64,000 nt of DNA from Solen grandis (lineage: Eukaryota; Mollusca; Bivalvia; Adapedonta; Solenidae): the NCBI GenBank assembly GCA_021229015.1, contig CM037781.1, positions 64,406,839-64,470,838 of the forward strand, read 5' to 3'. The notes beneath the pieces were generated by a model. It made no database searches, was not told the origin of the DNA, and was given only the letters and a program-made list of their open reading frames with translations. Within the stretch, counting starts at the first letter, position 1. Every line of letters begins with the position of its first letter. Positions 1-11,372 of the stretch are shown one piece after another. A program made the translations under genes and the position numbers.

Positions 1-270
1 GGCCTTTGACCTTAAAGTCTTGACCTTTGAGTTACGAATCTGGTTCTTGTGTGCGACACACCATCTCACTTAGCTTGACATTTTTGTCAAGTTATTTGAG
101 AATCCCTCTATCCATGGCGAAGATACAGCCCGGACAAGATTAAATCTGGACGGACACACTAGTGTAGAAGATAATTCAGTAACACCCACATACATACACC
201 GAATCGTCATTGTGACAATTAAGTCGAGCTCTCTGCAAGCGGGCTCGACAAAAAGGGATTTACGTATAAG
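1..270. repeat. degenerate mollusc-type dispersed repeat (GACCTTGACC class)
   Basis: The stretch opens with TTTGACC/TTGACCTTTGAG words and continues into a segment with 'cccggacaag' and 'ctggacggacac'. The same word order recurs at 1310-1480 (tgaccttgacctttaaag, then tcggacaag, then gaccgacggaccgacc). I take the two as relics of one repeat family that is common in mollusc genomes. The family assignment is from memory, and no coding potential is visible. Confidence 0.45.
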
Positions 271-305
271 CAACAATCCCAGATAGCAATATATAAGGGA
301 CCCAT

Positions 306-725
306 ATGGGTCCCATATGGTTTCCCACATGGGCCCCATATGGGCCACCCACATGGGACCCATGTCGAAAGTGCAGCCTGTTTTGGCCTGGGTCCCATAT
401 GGGCAGCCCACTAGATTCAATATGGGCCCCTCAAGGGTCCCATATGGGCAGCCCACCTAGATTCTACATAGGCCTCATATGGGCTACCCACATGGGACCC
501 ATGTCGAAAGTGCAACCTGTTTTGGCCTGGGTCCCATATGGGCAGTCCACCAAGATCCAATATGGGCCCCTCAAGGGTCCCATATGGGCAGCCCACCTAG
601 ATTCTACATAGGCCTCATATGGGCTACCCACATGGGACCCATGTCGAAAGTGCAACCTGTTTTGGCCTGGGTCCCATATGGGCAGTCCACCAAGATCCAA
701 TATGGGCCCCTTAAAGGTCCCATAC
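306..725. repeat. three tandem units of about 140 bp rich in CCCATATGGG
   Basis: The landmark 'gggctacccacatgggaccc' begins at 481 and 621, with a diverged copy at 342, giving a period of about 140 bp. Each unit contains 'cgaaagtgca', 'ttttggcctggg' and several CCCATATGGG palindromes. The last two units are nearly identical, so the array expanded recently or was homogenised. Confidence 0.85.
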
Positions 726-974
726 TTGCACCCCATTTGCATGTAATATGGCTCCATACCACTGCACTGTCTGAATGTGCAGTCAAATGTGGAAAACTGG
801 TACCAACAGCCTCTGAAAATCTGTCGCTCCAAAAAAATATTACTGAAAATCAGAAAATTGGTCCCTCAAATACAATATACAGTTTTATTTTTCTTCTTAA
901 TTTAATTAAAACTTCAATTTAATCACATGCTGAGAAAATACAATTCGAAAAGACATAATTCATTCAAATACAAT

Positions 975-1135
975 TGGGTCCCACATAGTTAAGCCCATAT
1001 TGGCATACCCAGATACAGCCCATATGGGTCCCATATGGGTAAAAAACTCTACATATGGGACCCACATGGGTCCCACATAGTTTAGCCCATATAGGCATAC
1101 CCAGATACAGCCCATATGGGTCCCATATACCCTTG
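975..1135. repeat. two tandem units of about 93 bp
   Basis: The landmark gggtcccacatagtt starts at 975 and again at 1068. Each unit contains 'agcccata', 'ggcatacccagatacagccc' and CCCATATGGG. These share vocabulary with the 140-bp block and form the right half of the foldback-like element. Confidence 0.75.
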
Positions 1136-1199
1136 CTATCTGGGAATTGTGCAATATATATAATATAAAAGAGATAACACAATGTTAAAGAGTATTAAG

Positions 1200-1510
1200 A
1201 ACACCCAAAAAACAATAAAGTTCTTCTACTGGTCATAAGTAACTATTGTATAATGTTTGAGACTTAATAAGAATAAGATTTTTATAAGTCGGACTTTCAT
1301 TTACATATTATAACCCATGACCTTGACCTTTAAAGTACAACTTCCAAAATCAATATGGGTCTTCTACTAGACATAAGCAACAACCATATAAAGTTTGAGA
1401 CTTACGGGTCAAACAGAACTTAAATTATCACTCGGACAAGTTTTGGTCTACCGACAGAATGACCGACGGACCGACCTACATGTGAAAAGCAATATGTTAG
1501 CCTCTTAGGG
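1200..1510. repeat. degenerate dispersed repeat with GACCGACGGACCGACC terminus
   Basis: The words 'ttctactggtcataagtaac' (1213) and 'ttctactagacataagcaac' (1364) recur about 150 bp apart, each followed by 'aagtttgagact' or 'aatgtttgagact', so two diverged tandem units are present. The end carries gaccgacggaccgacc. This resembles repeats common in molluscs; no gene is seen. Confidence 0.5.
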
Positions 1511-2651
1511 AGTTTTCGCGAGGACAGTGTATTTTTGCAAGTCGAAAAAGTCGAAAAAGCCGTAACTAAGTCCAAAGTTTACGGACTTTGCCAAAATTAA
1601 ACTTGGCCTTCAATTTATTACGATAAACATAAGGACCAAATGCTATTTAAATCTGCCCGTTCTAGATTTATCTTACGGAAACTAAAGATTGACATCACCC
1701 ACCAAATGACATACCCCAATCCAATAGCTCTCCGAGGCGTCCAGGCGAGCTAATAATACCAAATGGCTTTAAACCTCGAACTTTGATCAGCTATATTTTT
1801 GAATCGAGATATATATTTAAAACAGGATTTAAATTGGCTATACAAAATCCAAGATACTTTTTCCATATCTAACTAAATGAAAATTAGTAGCTCAATGGCA
1901 CCTAGCACGTCTTGCTTAAAAACTGTTAACAATTACGAATTTTATTTTTCAATTTATGTACAATATTATATCACGATTCTCGTTTTCCTATATAAACCAA
2001 AGTAGGGAAACAACTGTGCATAAATTTTAATTAACACACAGATCGGTTCGGGCTGTCTCGTGCTCACAGGATGTGCATTGATATATTGTATTTTCCCAAG
2101 TAAAATATACTGACAACGTAAATATTGTAGCAAATATATGACGTCATTTACAATATTCATGTAATGTAAAATGACCACTTTTTACTCGTTTAACATGTTA
2201 TGCACAACATTTAAATGAATAAAAACAACAAATTGAAAAAAGAATTGAAAATTATATAAGATAATTTTAAGCAATACATAGACATATGTCTTTTTTTTTT
2301 ATTCGTCAGTTTTTTGTCTTTTATGTGCAATATTTCAAGACATTAAAATGATATTATAAGCTACAAGATTCATTTGATGTTAAAAATGAATATAAAAAGT
2401 TACAAGCCACTTGACTTTCTCCTCTTCTCTTCTAGTCCATGCTTAACGCACCAAAAGGACTCTCAAGCATTTTATTAATCTTACAGAGTGTATCTAATAT
2501 CTTGCTGATACATAAATGGAATACAATTCTTTCAATACACACTTACTTACTTACTCGTACATCACGGAAGATTACCTTTTATATTTTCCGTCTCATACTA
2601 TACCAGACATGAACGATCGGAAAATTATCAATAAAGTAGGAAAACTTTAAA
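1511..2651. other. AT-rich non-coding stretch
   Basis: Only short open frames occur and none has a recognisable protein. A G+C-richer word, AGCTCTCCGAGGCG followed by TCCAGGCGAGCT (1728-1753), recurs in inverted orientation at 5198-5222 and, diverged, at 5896-5928; it is discussed in the findings. Otherwise I see nothing. Confidence 0.5.
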
Positions 2652-3400
2652 TAATACATTTAAGGTACTATCATTTTCAAAACTAAATTAATAGACAAAC
2701 TTTGTGATATCGTTTAAGGTAATGTTCCTTTGAAAATGACTCAAATGAATGTACTTTATAAGTACATGTGCCATCTTCAATGGTAACGCTTTTTAACAAA
2801 TGTCATTGCATATTGTAGGTCTAAAACAAGAACATGTTCCCCGATATGACTACAATATAGGCTTCTCTGCCCGTCAACATGCTTTATAGTTATTGCAGGG
2901 ATTGTTGTGTCAGTAGTACTTTAACGTCAAAAAACATACAATGTACTTATGGAAAAGTGTCAATTTTCAATTAGAAATTTTCAATCTTCTGATAATACCA
3001 TCCAAAATAATATTAACATCTGAAAGAAAATGTCATTATAGCATTGTTAAATCTGCTCTGAAAACATTTTCTTTTCTATCATAAATCACGAAGTTCATTT
3101 TAAGACACACGTATGCTTTTACTTTAACCATTAAGTCAAAGTTTCAGACAGCATGATGCGTTTTGCATATCCTAAATTTGAAGCAAATGAGACATTTAGA
3201 ATCCTATGGGTGTCATGTCTTTACTAAAGCCAGAAAATTGCCACCGTCGATATCTCAAAAGGACCTACATACGATGAGGGGTTGAAATATAACTACCTAA
3301 AATGTAGAGGAGTGACTAATATAGTATAAACTATGGACATTTCTTTAGATTCTTAATGCTTGTGGTATCAAAGGCAGTTCTTTCAAGTTGGATAACATAA
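2652..3400. repeat. old dispersed duplication, copy P1 (paired with 8458-9740)
   Basis: Collinear matches with the later segment include 'atttaaggtactatcatttt' (about 2658 and 8459), 'ggtctaaaacaagaa' (2818 and 9287), 'cattaagtc' followed by 'tttcagacag' (3130 and 9491), 'atgggtgtc' (3207 and 9567), 'agaaaattg' (3232 and 9593) and 'ttcttaatgcttgtggtat' (3350 and 9712). The order is kept but the intervals differ by several hundred bases. It is an old, non-coding duplication. Confidence 0.7.
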
Positions 3401-5190
3401 GCTACTATATATCACTATCTCGATTTGAAAATAAACATCTAAATTAAAAGTTTGGTAATTATAAAAATGTCAAATTAGGATTGGTATTGATGCGCTTTTT
3501 GACAATTCAACATCGTGCTTTACAGGGGTTTTCTTATTCATTAGTAGATCCAGTGAGGTCGATTTTGCCGTCAGACTAATCTGAATATACATAGCTCTTT
3601 TCAACTTAAAAAGTTCCTTAATTAATCTATTTTACGATATGGCGTCATCGATTATTGGTAATTTCAAGTATTGGGACATTTATATTAGGACACGGCATCT
3701 ACGATCTCCATTATTAAAGGAAACCGTGTAGCTGCATGATTTATTTTTCAGTTTTTCTTTTTCTACGTTTTGCTACGCTTTCCTGTGCTTTCAATATGTT
3801 TTGTTACGATCTGTAACTTTCTGTTACGAAACCAACATGACTCTGATCAAGATATACGGCGATTTTCATCGCTTTCTCTCAAGTTCTGTTACGATTGTCA
3901 CGATATGCTATCACTCCTGTCACGATCTGTCTGTCACTGGATGAGGTGTTACAACATAAACAAGTAAGAACAAAATAAGTTTTACCATATCCAATCTGAT
4001 TAAAATCGCAATGTTACGAAACAGAAATGTGAATATCAGAATAACCCATTGTTGTTAAAATTTATGAAATTGGGTCCCAGGTTACAATTTTATGAGTAAC
4101 CGTAGAAAAGAAAGGAATATATAATTTATTACAAAGTACACAAGGTTTAAAAGTTATCATCAGAATAACCCGTTATAAAGATTAGGGAGAGGATTAGAGA
4201 TAGGAATCGTCTACAGCGTTAAATAAAAAACTGAGTACAAATCAAAGCGTTGATAGCGCCGAGAGAACAGGATTGTCGCATTTCCTGTTGTTTCAAAGTC
4301 AGTTTAATAAACGGAGATCAAATTTACAAGGGATACCAAAAAACTTCATGCCATAAACACGCTTTAACCTTGCGTAAAGAAGGTCGTACAAAAAAATTTG
4401 TTTCTAATTTACTAAAACAGAAACCTCAAAAATAGAAACATTATATGCTGTTTATTTAGTATTTACATCACAATTCACATATCAAATGGTATTCTTATTC
4501 AAAAAATTAATGCATCAAAATAACATTATGTGATAAAGAAAGTGGCTTTAGTATCGGTTTACGTCGGCACATAATGTTATGATATGTTTAATTGGCTCTT
4601 GTGGTAGGTTTTCGATATACATGTATTTCACAGCGTTTTCTGTTGTTATCATCGATTGAAATCAGCAAAAAATGTCAAATATTGCGACCCTGAAACCCAT
4701 ATAGGCCTTAGAAAATAATTTAAGTTTCAGAACTACGCATCCATGGATAACAATTCTATTATGATCGAAACCTTAGGACCAAACTGATGTCTCAAGAGCT
4801 TATTCTATCACTTAAAATTCACAGCTATTACCACTTTCAATGCATTTTCTTTATAACTTAATCATTGTCTCATATCAACTCTACATTACAAAATAGTATA
4901 TACAATTAAGTACCTGTTTATCAAGTGACACTTAGAAATTCCGTAATACAATTGGGAAAATGTTCCTGCGTTATTCAATATACGGCAGCAAGATGCATGT
5001 TCGGGGGTTCTCTTTCACATCATATCACATGATGTTGAACAACCGCAAGACTACTCCAAAAGTTACGTGATTGATAGCTTAGTATACTGTGAACTAAATA
5101 ATACATATAACAAACATTGTTTTCTGGTAAAGCTATATATGTACATCCCTTTGCTTTTATGCTTTCTTTAATGAACATTTTCTACAGCAT
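3401..5190. other. non-coding stretch with a TTACGA/TCACGA word cluster
   Basis: There is no recognisable gene. Between about 3765 and 4025 the words TTACGA, TCACGA and CTACGC recur more often than the AT-rich background suggests (for example 'gttacgatctgt', 'gttacgattgtcacgat', 'tcacgatctgtc', 'gttacgaaac'). The short frame there, 3770-3967, has no known relatives that I recognise. Confidence 0.4.
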
Positions 5191-5299
5191 TGTTTGTAGC
5201 TCGCCTGGAAGTCCTCGGAGAGATACTGGATTGAGGTATGTTGTTTAGCGGGTTGGTGGTTAGGCGGTCTGGCGTTCAGGCGGGCGGCGAAAAACATTT

Positions 5300-5600
5300 C
5301 GTTTCCGCGCGATAATTCCCGAACGGGTTGACAGATTTAAATATTTTTGGTACACTTGTTATCTCAAAAAAAATGAAGGTCAAGTTAGATTTTGGAGAAA
5401 ATCCGTAAATCTTCAACATTGCTCTTTTTTGTTTAAAATTTGCATAAAAAGTCACCATTTCACCGCGCAATAACCCCGAACGGGTTGACAGAATTAAATA
5501 ATTTTTGGTACACTTGTCTTTCCTAACAAAACAAAGGTCAAGTTCGATTTTGGGCAAAATCTGTAAATTTTCAACTCAATGGCCCCTTTTCTACATAGAA
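5300..5600. repeat. two tandem units of about 157 bp
   Basis: The landmark CGAACGGGTTGACAG occurs at 5320 and 5477. Both copies continue through 'tttttggtacacttgt', 'aaggtcaagtt' and 'gattttgg..aaaatc.gtaaat'. The two units are clearly homologous but diverged. A G+C-rich lead-in (5235-5290) precedes them. Open frames across the block come from the repeat and I do not call a gene. Confidence 0.75.
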
Positions 5601-6012
5601 CTTGCTTGTGGCAATGATGATGTTTTCCCGTTTCCATTTGTTTTACCTAATTTGACTTTGGATCGTTGTAGATGTAAAAATAAAGATTGAAAATGTATGA
5701 TTTGGGCAGTTTCTTCTTCAATTTTATGATGTGTGGGTGAGTGTAAACACGCATGTGTACACACCAGAGCTGTCCAACATTCAGAATGATATGACAGTCG
5801 AGACAAAATAGTTCAGTTGAAAAATCAAATTTTCAACTCTAGAAAAAAGAGGAAACTGAAAGAGGTATTCGTTGGTTTCATTTCAGCGACTGTTTAGCTC
5901 TCCGGGAAAGTGGTCTGCTCGGCGAGCTTTGTTGTCTTCTGAAAATTCTTGTTTTATAAATCATCATTTAGTTTAAGTCGTGGATAGTTTATATTTATAA
6001 GACATAATAATT

Positions 6013-6075
6013 TCCACCAAATGAGACATTTAATATCTCATGGGTGTCTTATATCTGTTTTAAGTCAGGATTGTC
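6013..6075. repeat. short third relic of the P1/P2 duplication
   Basis: The string 'aaatgagacatttaatatctcatgggtgtcttat' (split here only for description) lines up with 3186-3215 in P1 and 9546-9576 in P2. Similarity fades on both sides within about 60 bp. Confidence 0.45.
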
Positions 6076-7394
6076 TCCATTATTTCGCTCATTGTGACAC
6101 AAAGGGAACTATCTTGAAACCTGCAGTCGACGGGGACAACATAATATTCAAAACATGTTTTGGCAAATAGGTATTGGTAATACGAAGGGTTTAATATAAT
6201 ACGCGCCTGGATAGAGCTATCTATGGAGGTTTTCTGCAATTCGAGAGGATAACAGCATCTTACAAACATTAATGTGTACTGTGGGCGTATTGTTCATTCT
6301 TTATGAACAATAAATTAAAAGACAAAAAGAAAAGAAACATAGACTTAAAATATTGATTATGAAAGCTAAGCGAATATGAAATTCTAAGTTGTCCTGTTCT
6401 TATTTTTTTAAAGCAAAGGTTTGAACATGTGATTGTTTCTGTTCTTTCTTTATTTTGATTGTAAAAGAAAAACTAGAAAATGAACTCCCACTAACTTTGA
6501 AGATTATTGTGTTGGGGGTTTAATGATTCTTCTAATTATCAGCTGTAGTTGAGTTTCAGAGAAATTGCTAGTCTCCCTTTAAAATATGAAACATTAAAAA
6601 CTTCAAGGTGCCCGGGTGGCTAGAGCGTTTACTCCAAAAGCAGTATGTCATTGATTTGTTTAAAGGCCTTGACATACCAAGGAGGTTAAAGAAGTATGAG
6701 GATAAACAGTTTTCCCTAACTGTATTTATAAATAAAAATGTTTTACTGGACTTCAGTCATGTTCAGTCACAGCAAACAACGCCTTTTATTTCTTGCAAAT
6801 GCTTTTCGATATACAGACCCTATTTGAAATTGATATTTATGAAGTCATACCTGTAACATGAAATTCTGAGTCATGTTTATGTTCCACACTAGGTTAAGTA
6901 TAGACACAAGGCTGAAAAAGATGGGGATTGATACTCATTAAAGTGCTTTTGTCGTCTCGACACCAAGTCAGAGGATATTCCTATAAGAAGTATGCGATGA
7001 ACAAAAGGAAAAAGATATAGAATGGCCTCGGGTACATCTGAATGATATGTTTTCGAGTATGGCAATGCTTCTTTAGCGACTGAAAAAAATGCATGCTGTA
7101 GCAATTTGCCACTCACATGGACCTGTGTCTATCTGATTTAATTATATTTCAAATAAGTAAATGCTTCCTGGGAAGAACACTCTTTGCTGCACGTATTTAC
7201 AAGACCTCTCCACTTGATATCATACTTCAATTTTGCAAAGATGTGTTTTGGTAAGAAGGGAATACGTTTAAGGTTTGCGGCGAAAAAACAAAAAACAGAT
7301 ATATCAGAATTAAACTCAGATTATGGGAAGGATTCTTCTCAAACATTGCACTGGAATATTTCCTTTGCTTAGAGCTCCGCATATACAGGTAGAT
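6076..7394. other. AT-rich stretch without a recognisable gene
   Basis: Frames of 60-80 codons on both strands (for example 6608-6856 plus and 6889-7116 minus) show no family motifs and are of the length expected by chance in stop-poor patches. No tandem or inverted structure stands out. Confidence 0.4.
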
Positions 7395-7505
7395 GTCAGC
7401 CTAGTGTAAGGATAATGTAACTGATTGTAACATACTACTATCTTGTCTACGGGTGATATCAGTGAGACAGCAAATTTTATATCTGTTTTATGTCGACAAA
7501 CCCCA
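7395..7505 (+). mobile_element. diverged fragment of SINE family S2 (body)
   Basis: The succession 'gtaaggataatgtaactg', 'tgtctacgggtgatat', 'gagacagc' and 'tatatctgttttatgtcgac' follows the same order as the body of the well-preserved SINE at 60657-60966 (gtcaggataatgtgactg, tgtctacggcgtgatac, tatatctgtctcaagtagac). The tRNA-like head is missing. This is an old truncated copy. Confidence 0.5.
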
Positions 7506-8457
7506 AATTACTGGAAAGTTAAAGCAAAGTAAGTCAACAAATAGGCGACTTAATACGGTCTAAACGTAAAATTAGAATCTACAGGGCAACCCATGGTTAA
7601 TGTTTCTATTTACTTAGCTATATTAACGTTTATCGTTTCAGTTGAATAATGTATAATAGTTTTTCATAATTCAATGATAATCAATTAATTTTCAGTCGCC
7701 TTTTAATGTGTATATTTGCCTTTGAATTGCAATTTGCATAAACGTTTTATTAGTTCGTCATTGAACTGAAAGATAAGCAAAACGCTTTTCCAATTTAAAA
7801 GTTTGAACAATACAAATATCACTCATCTTTGCGCCTTTTATTTTTACTTCATTTCAGAAATTAATTACTATTCTCATTTCTTAATGCAGTGATTTTATAT
7901 CTCGTTTCAGTTAGGTGTGTGAATTGACAGGCACATCACTTTATATTACCTGACTAAAACCCATATCTATTTCCCTACCGACACGCGAGAGTGGATGAGT
8001 TGATGACATTGCAATCCAGATAATCATTTTGCTATTAAATACATCCAATTTGATATTAAATCGTAATACCACTGATATCCTTATTTGCACCCTTTTTTTT
8101 AAAATTTTTTAACAGGGAAGTAAAAGATTTCGATTTCCATTTAATCTGAAGTTACCAACAAAACAGGGACAGAGATTGATTATGTCTTAATATGATCATG
8201 AGAGAAACCATATAATTCACCATGTCCTAAAAGCTTCTTTGATTCTTCCGCTATTTTGTCATTCAGGAAATATTCATGATTATCATGATTCGTTCGGTTC
8301 ATAGGGTTTTTCAATCTTTCTGAGAATATCTATTTGACTCTTGCGGATACGGTAATTGGATCGGAAAGAAATCTTTCTCGCGTGATTCAATATACATATT
8401 CTATAGTAGGCGTAAATCGAATTATTGACAATATAATAGAAAGGCATAAGAACAGAT
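7506..8457. other. AT-rich stretch without a recognisable gene
   Basis: No frame, RNA gene or repeat that I can support was seen here. Confidence 0.4.
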
Positions 8458-9740
8458 CATTTAAGGTACTATCATTTTGAAATCTAGTATAATTATGTTG
8501 CAGACTTGAAAATGTTGTTTAAGGACTTTTCAGCGAATTACCACTGATTTTAGTTTTGGTTATTTATTTATTTTTCTTTTGAAATGCATAATTATTTTCC
8601 CTACAATATGAAAGAAAGCCCCAAAATTAAAAAAAAGTATATGTATTAAAAACATGATTTAAAGTATATTTGCCAAATGCTGAGGGTCTTTAAAGTCACC
8701 TTTTAGTTATTTTATGCAAATTTGGCTAAAATTTCAGTAAAAAAGCAGTTTGAGTGAAAAAAACAAAAAACATGGTAAGGTATACATTTTTTAAACATTT
8801 TTAAAAAGCGTTTATATCAAAGGATTGAATCTGAAAAAAAATCTGTCTGTTGAAACTATTTTTATCAAGAAAAATATATATTAAATTTCACAGCTATTGG
8901 GTAATTTTTGTTTACATTTTGGTCCTGACAAAATGGTGATTTTTGCTACTTTTGTATATTCCATGCATGTTTTAACGGTATTTTCACCGTAACTTATACA
9001 ACACATAATAAGTTACAAATTGTGTTAAAACTTTCTGAAAATATATTTTAATATGTAGTTATAGTATTTCGAATGCAATCTTTCTAGTTAAATGCAAATT
9101 TTCGCAAACAGTGGTGTTTTACTATAAGCTAAATTTTTTAAAACGAGCATGGTGACCCCTTATTTCTAATTCAAGTAACTTTTAAATATAGTTTAAAGTA
9201 TTCATGTGCAAATTTAATATCTTATAAGTACCCAAATTATATTCGTTGAAAATAATTTATCTTATCAGAATGTCATCCATACCGCAGGTCTAAAACAAGA
9301 AAATGTTTAACAATACTTCTCCTAAATAAAACTTCTAAAAAAAAGAAGAAAATTGTCTCAAATTCTATTCACAATGGTTTACTTATCATTATTTACACTT
9401 ACATGTTTTAATCATGGAACGCAAAGCCCATTTTAAGAAACACGTGTACCGTATTTTACATTTCGTACCATTTAATATTATTACTTTTACCATTAAGTCG
9501 ATGTTTCAGACAGCTATTTGTCTTAAACATTCCTAAGTTGTATCAAATGAGAAGTTTAAAACCTTATGGGTGTCTTATGTCTTTTCCTGGGCAAGAAAAT
9601 TGTCGCCGTCTATCTCAATATGGCCTACATACGTTCAGGGGTCTTAAATAGAACAAAAATAAAAAAATATAGGAGTGGTTATATACTAGTAGTAGTATGC
9701 ATTTCCTTTTATTCTTAATGCTTGTGGTATAATAGACAGT
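8458..9740. repeat. old dispersed duplication, copy P2 (paired with 2652-3400)
   Basis: The shared landmarks are listed under P1. This copy is about 500 bp longer, the excess lying between the 'aaggtactatcatttt' landmark and the 'ggtctaaaacaagaa' landmark. That excess is very AT-rich with A and T homopolymer runs. No coding sequence is seen. Confidence 0.7.
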
Positions 9741-11372
9741 TATATACTCCTATACTCTTGCCCTCTTGATTTGAAATAAGTCTCTAGACTTAATTTTTGA
9801 TGGCACGAACCTATGAAATACGCACATTTAGACATATTAATGTCGTGCATATCAGCGTTCTCTTGTTTGATATTTGATCCAGTGCCATCAAAATTTGAAT
9901 TGTGCTCAAACAGCTGTTTCCGGTTTCGTATAACCATCACATATTTTCTTGTGTTTAACACGTTACATACAACTTTAAGGCCGATTACATCACTCTGCGT
10001 CACGCGCGTGTATTCTATATAAATACATATTAATGTGTTGACCTCAAACAGCTGGATTAAATGCGTTTGCTTCGTTGAAATGTATGAGAAATACACACGT
10101 TATAATCGTTATTTTCAGTTATTATTTGAAACTATTTTCTTGGTGTTAGATTACAAAAGTATTCGTGTTTTTGTTTGTTAGTTCTTATAATCGAGATTTA
10201 CTGTCATTATGGTCATAAGATAAAAAAGAATCTGACATGAATTGTCATTTCATATCAAGTCTTACTAATTCGTTCATAAAATGTCATTAAGCTCGCTAGA
10301 GTCTCGCATAATAACATTTTCAAAAACTCGTTTATTAAAATTTTATTGAAATAACAATTTATATATATATAAATATATATATATACGTGAAATTTTCATC
10401 AACTCTACTATATTAAAATTGAGAACTCCCTTATTTATTGACCTTTGGAAAATATTGCTGCATACACTGTTATTTGCATTCACTTTACAGAAAGTGGCCT
10501 TAATTTTTTCAACATTCATATTTGTGATGCTTTGGAGTTTGAGAGTTTTCAGCTCAATTTCTGATTTTCGTGCGTGACATTCAGCTGTAGCTTTCTGCTC
10601 TACAAAAATCTTAATTTGCAACTTTATCATTTAAACTCGCATTTAGTCTTTATGGTAAATATTCATTTCATTAAAACAGAATGATTTCTAAGTAAGATAC
10701 TGATTGTTGTATGTTTGTTCTTAGGAGAGAGATTAATAAATTTAATGCTCGAACTACTTTTCAGATTCTTATGCTACTATGTCAAAATGAACCTTAGCTA
10801 TTCATGGATAAAATGATTGATATCACGAAAAGGTCATATCAGGAGAAAAAACATCAAATTACATTTTAACATCAAATGGCATATAAATTTCCATCCCCTT
10901 GACACAGATGAAAGCGTTTCCTTGCTATTTAAAGATTATGCTAGAGTAAATTTTAACGGAGAGAATTTAAGCAAATATGGTATAATTGTTCTGAAGAGTA
11001 TTAGAATCAAATTTATGTATAAAAAATATAGGTCTTAGCTTGTTTTATTGCACTTTTTGTTTCTGTCCATTGTATTTGGCCTTTATCAGAGAAATTAATT
11101 AAAATGCACTGTCACTCCTTAACAATCAAATTATAGAAAGTAGAAACTCATTTATTCAAATGTTTATTAGATACAACAACAATATACCAAGTATAGCGTT
11201 TTTTCCATATCACAAACTTAAAGGGGATATTAAATATAAAAAATCATATAAAGAAAAATGTAATATTAGTCTATTGAAAAAAATGTAAATGTAATATTAG
11301 TCTATTGAAAAAAGAAATAGCGGAGAGTTTTCTTGTACTTTTTCTGCACTGATAGATATTGATAACTTTTTA
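9741..11372. other. AT-rich stretch; one weak candidate coding fragment on the minus strand
   Basis: The minus-strand frame 10343-10630 (95 codons) begins with a charged, helix-prone segment containing EQKATAEC, KSEIELKTLKL and NVEKIKATF. Such Lys/Glu/Leu-rich helices occur at the C-terminus of many transposon-derived DNA-binding proteins, but I cannot assign it. An (AT)n tract lies at 10361-10386. A near-perfect 27-bp direct duplication containing 'gtaatattagtctattgaaa' occurs around 11258-11310. Confidence 0.25.

Larger units (their letters stand above)
278..1144. mobile_element. foldback-like non-autonomous element with CCCAGATAGCAA ends
   Basis: The left end reads CCCAGATAGCAA (278-289) and the right end reads TTGCTATCTGGG (1133-1144), a perfect 12-bp inverted repeat. 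Next to both ends lie GGGACCCATATGGG-type blocks, also inverted. The interior consists mostly of the palindrome CCCATATGGG and variants, in two repeat blocks (about 300-725 and 975-1135) separated by AT-rich filler. The trinucleotide AAT flanks both outer ends and could be a 3-bp target duplication. It holds no transposase; open frames here are by-products of the repeats. The superfamily is not determined. Confidence 0.6.

Noticed and set aside
306..922. Several frames of 100-147 codons in the CCCATATGGG block
   Set aside because: They follow the repeat units on both strands (MGPIW/GPYG-type low-information peptides) and are artefacts of the repeat.
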